From Siphonodentalium dalli (taxonomy: Eukaryota > Mollusca > Scaphopoda > Gadilida > Siphonodentaliidae), in assembly GCA_032622095.1 (NCBI GenBank), contig CP136069.1, positions 49,338,760-49,402,759 of the forward strand: DNA of 64,000 bases, given 5' to 3'. Below the pieces are notes generated by a model. That model did not search any database, had not been told where the DNA came from, and saw nothing but the letters and a program-made list of their open reading frames with translations. Both the position numbers and the translations under genes were made by a program. Numbering within the stretch: position 1 is the stretch's first letter; each line of letters starts with the position of its first letter. Positions 11,114-20,997 of the stretch are shown in pieces.

Positions 11114-11960
11114 TGATCTCTACAAACAAAATGATGGTGATGTTTCTCACGTGACTGTACCAGGGTTGGCGCTGGATCAAACTGTTCACTTGCCAAAATG
11201 AAATTATGTTTTGCCAAATTAAAAAAAATATTTGCCAAATTTAAAGAGGGTATATAATTGGGGAAATTCTCGTTTTTATTATCTTTGTTAGTATATAGTG
11301 TAAATCTAACTAACCACATGCACAGATAAAATGACATAGTAAAGCAAGTTAGTATATTTAATAAATATCAAAGTGGTGAATAAATATCTAAGCAATACCC
11401 GGAAACTATGTTTAATATTGCTATACAGTTATCAAACTACAAGTGTATGTCATCAAAGCCTACATACTAGTTCGCCCAGTATCATTTCGGACAATGAGCC
11501 ACATCTTAATCCGTGGCCATTCACATTCTGGTAAATAACCTATTGTAATATACTTGCTTGTCATACCCCACTGACATCATAAATACGTGGTATACAACGT
11601 CGCCAGTAATATGCATTGTTACAATGACCTCAGGCGTGGCGTCCATATTCCAAACAGACAGAGGGGAATTAACCGTAAACGCAACATAATAATTATCTGT
11701 ATACCACACCATTAGACTCCTCATATTATGAAGATGATTATGTGGAAGTTTGGGGGAATCGGCAATAAAAGCATGTCATCGAGTTTGTTGCCCCACTCCT
11801 TTTTTCTCTTCCTGACACCATCAGCGTGACGTTAGCAAATTTTAACCTGCACCATTATGGTCCCAAGTTACTTTGTATAGATACAGACAGACAAACCTGC
11901 ATTAAATATTGATGTGCATGTAGATGGCCACTGACCGCGTGTTGGATAACATTCAATACA
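11114..11960. other. No gene recognised; upstream flank of IL-17 gene 1
   Basis: A minus-strand frame of 67 codons (11521-11724) has a protein-like composition but no family I recognise. The 5' non-coding exon and promoter of the IL-17-like gene may lie here or farther upstream, but no TATA box or donor site could be assigned to it. Confidence 0.4.
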
Positions 11961-11984
11961 GTGTTTATTGTTTGCAGATCAGAT
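11961..11984 (+). other. Splice acceptor before IL-17-like coding exon 1
   Basis: A pyrimidine-rich TGTTTATTGTTTGCAG ends at 11977, eight bases before the ATG. The second gene has an equivalent acceptor (TTTTTTCGCAG, then 8 bases to its ATG). This conservation argues for a spliced 5' non-coding exon, and for the start at 11985 rather than the upstream in-frame ATG at 11961, which spans the acceptor. Confidence 0.65.
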
Positions 11985-12593
11985 ATGAATTTCATGAAGA
12001 TCGTTTGTGGCTTGATCGTAGCCATCGCATATTGGATCAGTGATATAGCTGCTACTCCACTTCCCATCTGCAACGAACCAAATGACTTAACGGTTCGATA
12101 CCAGGACTTAATAGAGGGCACGGACGGTAGTCGGTTTTTACCACGAATATCACATGCATATTTGGTGGATATCACAACCAGAGAAAGCGTGTATCGGTTG
12201 GTCAATCAGAGCCAAGGAACCATGGATGGTGACTGTCCAGATTTCACGCGGACAGGGGAAAATGATCCATTACACACTCTGTCATCTTGCCGATGGTTCT
12301 ACATAGTGAATTTCGACCAGAACAGGTTCCCGAAATACATAGCTGAGGCATCGAGATCGACTGGTTGTACACGTTGCATAGGCGGTAATTCCAACGTCTC
12401 GTGTGAGGCGATCAGAGTGGAGTTGCGGATCTTACGCAGAATCAATGTTCCATGCGACAATGGGTTTTACAGATATGAGAGAGACACAATACCAATTAAA
12501 GTGGCATTTACGTGCGCGCGCAAACAACTGGCGATATATAACCCAACAACGCAAGCACCCAGCAACGTGAACGGCGGTCCTCCATCGGATTAA
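11985..12593 (+). CDS. IL-17-like secreted cytokine, gene 1
   Basis: This encodes a 202-residue protein predicted to be secreted. Residues 1-23 form a hydrophobic signal peptide, with likely cleavage before or near ATP. The IL-17 cystine-knot signature is clear in residues 84-179: C102-R-W-F-Y, then an Asn/Asp-rich turn, RFPKYIAEA (114-122), C128/C131, C140 with EAIRVEL, C157, and the final strand IKVAFTCAR with C177. The mature chain has eight cysteines (29, 84, 102, 128, 131, 140, 157, 177) and NxS sequons at N74 and N137. IL-17 family proteins act as extracellular dimers on IL-17 receptors in mucosal and haemocyte immunity; that role is inferred for this protein. The whole coding sequence lies in one exon. 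It is about 70% identical by eye to the protein at 48291-48905. The C-terminal tail (TTQAPSNVN...) is low-complexity. The frame is intact and probably functional. Confidence 0.85.
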   Translation: MNFMKIVCGLIVAIAYWISDIAATPLPICNEPNDLTVRYQDLIEGTDGSRFLPRISHAYLVDITTRESVYRLVNQSQGTMDGDCPDFTRTGENDPLHTLSSCRWFYIVNFDQNRFPKYIAEASRSTGCTRCIGGNSNVSCEAIRVELRILRRINVPCDNGFYRYERDTIPIKVAFTCARKQLAIYNPTTQAPSNVNGGPPSD

Positions 12594-12656
12594 TAACATT
12601 ACATGCAAGTATTGCAGACATCATGCAAGTATTGCATATATTGTGTAGGTCATATT
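12594..12656 (+). repeat. 3' flank conserved with IL-17 gene 2
   Basis: The roughly 60 bp after the stop codon, containing the twice-repeated word CATGCAAGTATTGCA, is nearly identical to the 3' flank of the second IL-17-like gene (48228-48290, minus strand). It marks the duplicated block and is presumably 3' UTR. Confidence 0.7.
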
Positions 12657-12666
12657 GTATATTAGG

Positions 12667-12756
12667 GTGAGCTACACGTGCGCGCGCAATAGGCGACAGC
12701 TGTCACAGATGAAACAAGCTCCCAGCAACGTGACTGACCAGCCTACCTCGGCTTAA
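12667..12756 (+). pseudogene. C-terminal fragment of a third IL-17-like paralog
   Basis: Twenty-nine codons plus a stop translate as VSYTCARNRRQLSQMKQAPS followed by NVTDQPTSA. This aligns with the last strand and tail of both intact genes (VAFTCARK..., TQAPSNVN..., stop). No upstream part of the domain remains. It lies 73 bp after the stop of gene 1 in the same orientation, so it is either the remnant of a tandem duplicate or a gene-conversion scar. Its RNRRQ is closer to gene 2 (RKRRA) than to gene 1. Confidence 0.75.
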
Positions 12757-13046
12757 TATTGCAACAGACATAGCCCGGGTAGCCACGGCATACCTATGTC
12801 TTATGCAATTCAGAACTGAGCATGACCCAGAATGTTCATTTGGACATATCAATTATGATAGAAGAAAGTTTCGCATGAATTCATACTTTAATTTAACCAG
12901 TTTATTATGAACAATTTAGTTTAACCATGTAATAATTTTATATATATATCACTATCTCTCTGGCACACTTTCCGCAATTACTCTCCTCTATATCTCTGTC
13001 ACACCATATCTATACCGTTCATTTATTTTGAGTCTCTTTATCTTCT
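12757..13046. other. No gene seen; AT-rich with (TA)n
   Basis: This is A/T-rich, simple-sequence DNA leading into a TA microsatellite at about 13050-13075. No poly(A) signal could be assigned with confidence. Confidence 0.45.
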
Positions 13047-13049
13047 CTC

Positions 13050-13827
13050 TCATATCTATATATATATATATATATTTTGAGACTTCCGTATATATATATG
13101 TATATATGTGTGTATATATATGTGTGGGTGCTTCATAGAATCGAAAACGCGTGTACAGATTGAGCTCAAATTTCGTATATAAGTGTAAAATCGTTTTTGG
13201 AGAAGCTCAGAGCACCTCTTCTCCCTTCCCAATCATCAAAATCAACGCAAACGCCACTTCGGGGGTTAAGGCATCAACGATCTTTATATTGACCATATTC
13301 GGAGGTGTTAAGGATTAACGCTCTTTATTGCAATGGACGTGGCTAAACGACTGACCCCATGCGTCCGAAATACGGATGCGCGACGAAATGCAATTATCTC
13401 GATTAAAAAGGCAGAATTGATCTAAGCAGCATTTGTTTACAATTCAACGCAACTCTATCGCTCGAAATATTATGCAGAGAGATTTCACGACGGGATTAAT
13501 TGACTGTCCGCTCTTTTCGGGGAGACGGGTACCATGAATTAACTCATTGAAAAACAAACAATGCGTTGTCTGTCGTTCCTAGGAAGGGGGGATTTCATCG
13601 GGTCAATTAGAATAAAAATTAAATAAATAGGTCAATTAGAATAAAAATTAAATAAATATTAAAAAATTCAAAAAAACATAAATTAAATTTTAAAAACATT
13701 AAATTAATATTAAAAATAAAAAAAATAAAAATATTAACAATTTAAAAAAAATATAAATAAAAACAAAATAATTTTTAAAAATGTCATGTTTCTGACCAAC
13801 CACGCCAGTGGCGGGCTAACCTGCTAG
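13050..13827 (+). mobile_element. Helitron-like element A1
   Basis: It starts in a TA-rich stretch followed by TTTTGAGACTTCCGTATAT and contains the family marker GAATCGAAAACGCGTGTACA. It ends with GCCAGTGGCGGGCTAACCTG, then CTAG before a T. The end fits the Helitron rule (3' hairpin followed by CTRR and a T target). No Rep/helicase is encoded, so it is non-autonomous. Its right half (from about 13590) is AATAAA-rich low-complexity DNA. Confidence 0.6.
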
Positions 13828-14594
13828 TATATATATACATAACATATGAAACAATCCATCAATTATAGTGTGTGTTGCCAATACTCGCTATTGAACATGT
13901 TGCTGATATATCATATATAGCAACATTGCAATACTGATAATTATTAGCCACTACAGCAACTGGACATTTCTTTAAACTATTTGTATCTTCATGGAGATAA
14001 CTATGAACACGAGGTGTCCTCAACATCTTTGTCTAACCAACTAGATTGATTTGTACATCTCTATGTAAACACAACAAATGTCAATTCCAAACATATCAAC
14101 TGTACGATTAAACAAATGATAACGTCTGAAGTACTCACAGTTGTGAATAAATAAATACTTATTTATTGGTGTGACGATTTAATCACGATAAACTAAATGA
14201 CGAACCCTCCGACAAAGTGATCCACTAATCATAATCCATGTATAGTAATTACGTTTTGTGATGGCTTTTGGATATACAATTTATTTATGACAATACGTGT
14301 TACACATTGAGCAAGATTATTCTCTCTTCCCACCAAATGTCCACAACAGAGGGTTTCACATCTAGTTTTATATATACTACCTGCAGCGACAAATATCGAC
14401 CAAGCAGTTAGATCATTCAATGACAAATATCTAGAAGTAATGAAAGATTCATTTCCGAAATCTACAGTCGTATTCGGACCTAATAACACATTGTGGTTTA
14501 CTTCAGAAATACGTAGAGAAACACGAAAACGCGATAGGCTGAGATCCAAGGCCATACAAAATAATACCACTGGGAAAGATATAAAACGACATCA
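13828..14594. repeat. Segmental duplication, left copy (matches 18592-19357)
   Basis: About 766 bp are nearly identical to 18592-19357, and the homology continues leftward through the adjoining Helitron-like element. The block contains the terminal segment family (13900-14372) and the start of a LINE frame (14408-14594) encoding the endonuclease-RT linker with WFTSEIRRETRKRDRLRSKA. At 14594 this copy jumps into a truncated Helitron A piece, while the right copy continues into the LINE. The junction shares GAG/AGAG microhomology. Confidence 0.75.
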
Positions 14595-15087
14595 GAGAAC
14601 CTCTTCTCCCTTCCCAATCATCAAAATCACCGCAAACGCCACTCGGGGGTTAAGGCATTAACGATCTTTATATTGACCATATTCGGATGTGTTAAGGATT
14701 AACGCTCTTTATTGCAATGGACGTGGCTAAACGACTGACTCCATGCGTCCGAAATACGGATGCGCGACGAAGTGCAATTATCTCGATTAAAAAGGCAGAA
14801 TTGATCTAAGCAGCGTTTGTTTACAATTCAACGCAACGCTATCGCTCGAAATATTATGCAGAGAGATTTCACGACGGGATTAATTGACTGTCCGCTCTTT
14901 TCGGGGAGACGGGTACCATGAATTAACTCATTGAAAAACAAACAATGTGTTGTCTGTCGTTCCTAGGAAGGGGGGATTTCATCGGGTCAATTTTAATTTT
15001 TTTTAAAAGATATAAATAAAAACATAATAATTAAAAAATATGTCACATGTTTCTGACCAACCACGCCAGTGGTGGGCTAACCTGCTA
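14595..15087 (+). mobile_element. Helitron-like element A2, 5'-truncated
   Basis: It begins abruptly at the internal A-family sequence (ACCTCTTCTCCCTTCCC) and runs to the normal end, GGTGGGCTAACCTG then CTAG (15084-15087). The 5' part is missing because of the duplication junction at 14594. Confidence 0.65.
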
Positions 15088-16597
15088 GTCTTCTATACTA
15101 TATATTTTGAGACTTCCGTGTGTGTGTACTTCATAGAATCCAAAACGCGTGTAAAGATTGAGCTCAAACTTCCTATGTAAGTGTCAAATCACACCGACAC
15201 GACCGTGGTCGCGGTTTAGAGAAGCTCAGAGCACCCGTTCTCCAATCTCAAATCACCTCAAAGGCACGGCGAGGGTTAATCAAGTGATTATTTAATGAGC
15301 GTTTGTTTTTGACGCATCTCTATAAAGAGAGTCTGTTTCCCATTCAACGTTATTGGCATCTGCAGAGTTATACGGGAACATTGAGTGCTTGCCTATGCGG
15401 GGAGATTTATTGGAGCTCTTACAACATCATTGTTATAGTATGTATGACACTTACGTCAGGTTACAAACCAACACTCACAATTTCGTATTTACGCAAACGT
15501 TATCGCTCGAAATTTATTCCCTGCGAGCACGGATGGCGCGCTTTGTTTTTACAGTATATACCTTCGTCGGTATATACCGAAATCATCCCAGATAATCACG
15601 AATATAGCATCAGATTTCTCCCCAGATATACCATTATAAAGCTACTGGAATCTGCGACGTATTAATTCAAATGCTTTCGATCAAACAATATTATCTGTCG
15701 CACTCATATTTCGTCATCTGTACGAATCCACTCCAATCGACCTATTTTTAGAACGCAGCACATGTCGAGTTGCCGTTGGTGATGGGGTACACGGCGGGAT
15801 TAATTTAAATATGTCATGTTGGTAACAATATCTAGCCGAGAATTCCTCAGACATACAGACGAATGCGACCAGCAAATTTCAAAATTGGTCACTTGACCTC
15901 CCCATGAATATCTTCTGGGAAATGCCAGGGAACGTGTGCCCATTATCGGGCCATTGTGTGTGTCGCGGTCGCGAGGTAAATACACGTGGTTGTGAATTAC
16001 GTCACGCCACGTGGGTCCAGGCGGAAGTTAACATGACCCTTCCAATGCCGGAGTTATAGCGTGCCCGTGTCAATTAGAATAAAAAACATAATTTGAGACT
16101 ATGTGTGTGTATATATGTGGGTACTTCATAGAATCGAAAACGCGTGTAGGAACGGGCATCCCCACGGCAATGTCGGCTTATAAGACATCTTTACTACACA
16201 TGCGATTGAGCTCAAACTTGCTACCTACGGGAAGTGTCATATTCCAGGGAATGCCGATTGAGCTCAAACTTGCTACCTACGGGAAGTGTCATATATATGT
16301 GTGTGTCCTTTATAGACTCGAACCGATTGAGCTCAAACTTGCTAAATACGGGAAGTGTCATGGACGGGTTCATTGAAAACAAAAATCGGGTAAAATTGAA
16401 AAACAAAATTAAAAAGGCACAATTAACTCATTGAAAAACCCCAAAAAATCGATTTAAAAAGGCACAATTAACTCATTGAAAAACAAAAATATTAACTCAT
16501 TGAAAAACCAAAAATTAAATTAATTAAAAAAATTATTTAAAACTTAAAAATTGTCATGTTTCTGACTATTGCCGCCAGTGGCGGGCTAACCTGCTAG
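15088..16597 (+). mobile_element. Helitron-like elements A3/A4, merged or degraded
   Basis: It begins with TCTTCTATAC and TTTTGAGACTTCCGTGTG immediately after the CTAG of A2. A second 5'-like start is seen near 16090 (AATTTGAGACTATGTG), suggesting two elements in one interval. Near 16204-16360 the motif GATTGAGCTCAAACTTGCTA occurs three times. It ends with GGCGGGCTAACCTG then CTAG (16594-16597). Several short open frames are by-products of the repeat and not genes. Confidence 0.5.
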
Positions 16598-17151
16598 TCT
16601 ACTATATATTTTGAGACTTCCGTATATATGTGTGTATATCTGCGTGTACTTCATAGAATCGAAAACGCGTGTACAGATTGAGCTCAAATTTCGTATGTAA
16701 GTGTAAAATCACACCGACACCGCCGTGGTCGCGTTTTGGAGAAGCTCAGAGCACCCGTTCTCCAATCTCAATCACAAAAAAACGGCACTGCGGTGGTTAA
16801 TCAAGTGATAATTTAATGAGCGTTTGTTTTTGACGCATCGCTATAAAGAGCGTTTGTTTACCATTCAACGTTATTAGTATCTGCAGAGAGATATACGGGA
16901 TTTTGAGTGGTTTCCTATGTGGGGAGATTTATTGGATGCCATAGTACTCTTACAACATTTCTCAAAGTGTTCAGCATCATTGTTTTGTATGTATGACGCT
17001 TAGGTCAGGGCTTAGGGGGTAGTTAGTGTGGATATAGGCATAATGCTTCTCAGAAATCCCGGCAGACGAGATCTCGGAAACGGGTGGAGCTATCGACTTT
17101 AAAATTGTCATGTTTCTGACGATTGCCGCCAGTGGTGGGTTAACCTGCTAG
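16598..17151 (+). mobile_element. Helitron-like element A5
   Basis: It starts TCTACTATATATTTTGAGAC directly after the previous CTAG, carries the GAATCGAAAACGCGTGTACA marker, and ends with GCCAGTGGTGGGTTAACCTG then CTAG. Near 17060-17100 it contains a short copy of the family B core (GACGAGATCTCGGAAACGGG). Confidence 0.6.
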
Positions 17152-17932
17152 TCTTCTCTTCTATATATTTTGAGAACTCCTTGTATTCGAGAGATAGCCC
17201 ACACCCTCCGACCCTCAATGATATGATCGTGAATGAGTATTGATATACCCCACTAAACTTTGACAAACACCAGTAATGGTGTGTAGATCATTTACATATC
17301 TCTCCTATATATTTTGATACAATCTATCTAATTTACATATCTCTCTTATATATTTATGTTTGTGTGTGTGTTGTACTTCATACAAATCTACGATTCTCGA
17401 CCGATCGGGACGAAACTTGGTACGTGTGTGTAGTTTGACCAGGCGGTGGTCGGTGTCGTATTGGCGAGCCCGTGCGACGCCCGTGCAGCGCATGCGCAGA
17501 CGAGATCTCGGAAACGGGTGGAGCTATCGACTTGAAATTTGCTATGTGAATGTATCTTGCGCCGGGTACAAATATTATCGGGTCGCCGAGCCCGTGCGAC
17601 ACCCTTGCAGCGCATGCGCAGACGAGATCTCGGAAACGGGTGGAGCTATCGACTTGAAATTTGCTATGTGAATGTATCTTGCGCCGGGTACAAATTTTAT
17701 CGGGTCGCCGAGCCCGTGCGATACCCGTGCAGCGCATGCGCAGACGAGATCTCGGAAACGGGTGGAGCTATCGACTTGAAATTTGGCATGTGAATGTATC
17801 TTGCGCCGTGTACAAATTTTCATGCGCAGACCAGATCTCGGAAACTGGTGGAGCTACCGGGTACAAATTTAAAAAATATATATAAAAATGTCATGTTTCG
17901 AACAAGCCGCCGGTGGCGGGCTAAACTGCTAG
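17152..17932 (+). mobile_element. Helitron-like element A6 with family B core and 122 bp repeats
   Basis: It starts TCTTCTCTTC after the CTAG of A5 and ends GGTGGCGGGCTAAACTG then CTAG. The inside is family B sequence, the same as in 37293-40498 but on the plus strand. Units begin at 17485, 17607 and 17729 (period 122 bp), each with GCAGCGCATGCGCAGACGAG and TCGACTTGAAATTTG. Overlapping Arg/Ala-rich frames on both strands come from this repeat and are not genes. Confidence 0.6.
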
Positions 17933-18591
17933 TCTACTATATAATTTGAGACTTCCGTATATATATGTGTGTGTATATGTGTGGGTACTACATAGAATCG
18001 AAAACGCGTGTACAGATTGAGCTCAAATTTCGTATATAAGTGTAAAATCTCACGGACACCGGCGTGGTCGCGTTTTGGAGAAGCTCAGAGCACCTCTTCT
18101 CCATTCCCAATCATCAAAATCACCGCAAACGCCACTTCGGATGCGCGACGAAATGCAATTATCTCGATTAAAAAGGCAGAATTGATCTAAGCAGCATTTG
18201 TTTACAATTCAACGCAACTCTATCGCTCGAAATATTATGCAGAGAGATTTCACGACGGGATTAATTGACTGTCCGCTCTTTTCGGGGAGACGGGTACCAT
18301 GAATTAACTCATTGAAAAACAAACAATGCGTTGTCTGTCGTTCCTAGGAAGGGGGGATTTCATCGGGTCAATTAGAATAAAAATTAAATAAATAGGTCAA
18401 TTAGAATAAAAATTAAATAAATATTAAAAAATTCCAAAAAACATAAATTAAATTTTAAAAACATTAAATTAATATTAAAAATATTAAAAATAAAAATATT
18501 AACAATTTAAAAAAAATATAAATAAAAACAAAATAATTTTAAAAATGTCATGTTTCTGACCAACCACGCCAGTGGCGGGCTAACCTGCTAG
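17933..18591 (+). mobile_element. Helitron-like element A7
   Basis: It starts TCTACTATATAATTTGAGAC and ends AGTGGCGGGCTAACCTG then CTAG. Its sequence matches A1 except for an internal deletion near 18137, where A1 has about 120 extra bases. Together with the following 766 bp it forms the right copy of a tandem segmental duplication. Confidence 0.65.
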
Positions 18592-19139
18592 TATATATAT
18601 ACATAACATATGAAACAATCCATCAATTATAGTGTGTGTTGCCCATACTCGCTATTGAACATGTTGCTGATATATCATATATAGCAACATTGCAATACTG
18701 AGAATTATTAGCCACTACAGCAACTGGACATTTCTTTAAACTATTTGTATCTTCATGGAGATAACTATGAACACGAGGTGTCCTCAACATCTTTGTCTAA
18801 CCAACTAGATTGATTTGTAAATCTCTATGTAAACACAACAAATGTCAATTCCAAACATATCAACTGTACGATTAAACAAATGATAACGTCTGAAGTACTC
18901 ACAGTTGTGAATAAATAAATACTTCTTTATTGGTGTGACGATTTAATCACGATAAACTAAATGACGAACCCTCCGACAAAGTGATCCACTAATCATAATC
19001 CATGTATAGTAATTACGTTTTGTGATGGCTTTTGGATATACAATTTATTTATGACAATACGTGTTACACATTGAGCAAGATTATTCTCTCTTCCCACCAA
19101 ATGTCCACAACAGAGGGTTTCACATCTAGTTTTATATAT
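18592..19139. repeat. Segmental duplication, right copy
   Basis: It is near-identical to 13828-14375, with single-base differences only. It contains the terminal segment family (about 18660-19134, ending CACATCTAG before TTTT). The duplicated block extends on to 19357 inside the LINE. Confidence 0.75.
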
Positions 19140-20640
19140 ACTACCTGCAGCGACAAATATCGACCAAGCAGTTAGATCATTCAATGACAAATATCTAGAA
19201 GTAATGCAAGATTCAATTCCGAAATCTACAGTCGTATTCGGACCTAATAACACATTGTGGTTTACTTCAGAAATACGTAGAGAAACACGAAAACGCGATA
19301 GGCTGAGATCCAAGGCCATACAAAATAATACCACTGGGAAAGATATAAAACGACATCGCGTAAATAATATGAAGAAATATACTAAAGCAAATTTTTATGA
19401 ACAAATCGAAGATAAAGTTAGAGAATCACCAACCCCTAGGGACTTTTGGCATCTTATGAATGATCTATTTAATAAGAAAATATCAGCAACCATTCCGCCA
19501 ATATACAATCAATCGGTAATAAATAGTACCCAAGCCAATGCGAATAATTGTGCATTTGATGATTTCGCGAAAGCGAATATTCTAAACGAGAGTTTCATAT
19601 CAAATTCAAAATTAGAGAGTGAAGACAGCAGCCCCCATCCCCCCAACCCCCCCCCCCCCCCCCCGTTATTTAAACTTCGCTGCTCAAACACGATAACGGA
19701 TAGATTACATCATAACAAGTATCACGACCCCCAAATCGGACAAAGCACACGGACATGATGGAATAAGTGCGGCGCGAATGATATTAAACACTGCCGAAAC
19801 CCTTGTATCGCCTATACAGATCTTATTTCAGCTCTCACTTAAACAATGTAAATTCCCAACTGATTTGCCAATGTAACACCAATCTATAAAAAAGACGACC
19901 TCTCTGATAGTAAAAAAAATATCGACCAATACAAAATTATCCCTTCTACCTTGCCTGGCCAAAATATTTGAAAATTTAGTTTTAAAAGACATTAACGCTT
20001 TCTTTTTTTATAACAAACTCTTATACCACTTTAATTTGGGTGTGCCAAAACTTGATTGTTATGAATCGAATGAATGAATATGTTTATCTATATCAAAACT
20101 TTCAATCACGGCGTTTATTGTGTTGGTATATCTTCGGCTTCCACATATATATGTTACCTTACTCGTATTTAAATTCGCGCAATACCATATCGGTGCGCGA
20201 ATTTAAAACTGAGTTTATACCAAACAGCAGGGAAGCTCAGAGGGCTCTACATCTATATGAGTCACATATATATATGCATTACGGAAGGTCGGATTGAATA
20301 GACAATTATATTTACATTTCCACCGTAAGCTAGATGATCTACATATGATGCAGTACGAATTGTCATTGGTGTCAATAGATATGTCTCAAATGCTAACCTA
20401 TTGCGTGAACTTGGATGGAATACTCTCCGACAACGCAGAGACTGGCAAATAGTAGTTTCCTTCCCTCCATGATTTCGATATGGAATGGCCTAGAGAAAAT
20501 AGCACAACAAGGCGCATTAATTACTATCTTCTCTAATCTTGTAAACTCCCAATCCGGGACATTCAAACCACCAAGGTTTTATTCCAGCGGCAAAAGGAAA
20601 CATTCTGTTATGCAGACTCCGAAATAAATGCAGCGATTTG
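19140..20640 (+). mobile_element. Decayed LINE: linker, RT and C-terminal pieces
   Basis: The frame 19204-19758 (184 codons) starts with the endonuclease-RT linker (WFTSEIRRETRKRDRLRSKA) and runs through FYEQIEDKV, PRDFWHLMNDLF and IPPIYNQSV, as in CR1/L2/Jockey-type ORF2. A run of about 17 C breaks it near 19650. After a frame change, 19735-19880 encodes HGHDGISARMI and PIQILFQLSLKQCKFP (RT fingers), and 19915-20000 encodes a LPCLAKIFENLVL segment. The region 20345-20600 gives RIVIGVNRYVSNANLLRELG and SIWNGLEKIAQQ, the C-terminal end. The middle of the RT with the catalytic Asp pair is missing. The frames are broken and the element is inactive. Confidence 0.75.
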
Positions 20641-20997
20641 ATAATGGTGACAAATGTCAAAATCACTTAATAAGTAACCCTGAATGTAGCGGTGGCTACC
20701 TAAAAAATTGAATAACAAAATTTCCCTCAAAACAAAACGATACCTGCATGTACTCTTCACACGTCTCCATATCCACAACACTGGAGTGTCACAGTAGTCA
20801 TGCAACCCGAGTTAAATTCATGTATATCAACCCTATTTCAAATACACGCAGCTAAATAATTATGTTCTCAAAGTCAACCACCCACGCGGTTGTGGTTTTA
20901 CATCTTTCGAGTTCGTTTCGATGATTTCCTTAACCATGCATTTGAATATAATAATGATTGTGTTGGCATATATAACAACCCATCTTCTCAACAAAAT
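20641..20997. other. No gene seen
   Basis: No domain-bearing frame, repeat or RNA gene was recognised. Confidence 0.5.

Noticed and set aside
11961-11984. Upstream in-frame ATG for IL-17 gene 1
   Set aside because: It lies before or within the conserved splice acceptor; the second gene supports the start at 11985.
11855-12205. 116-codon minus-strand frame
   Set aside because: It lies antisense to the IL-17-like gene and has no motif; the plus strand explains the open frame.
17305-17885. Many overlapping Arg/Ala-rich open frames on both strands
   Set aside because: They repeat with the 122 bp unit, occur in several frames at once and reappear at 38-40 kb and 52-54 kb. They are by-products of a non-coding repeat.
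19637-19665. Poly-C run inside the LINE frame as a programmed frameshift site
   Set aside because: The element is already broken elsewhere, and similar homopolymer runs occur at 42531, 54457, 59718 and 61678 outside genes.
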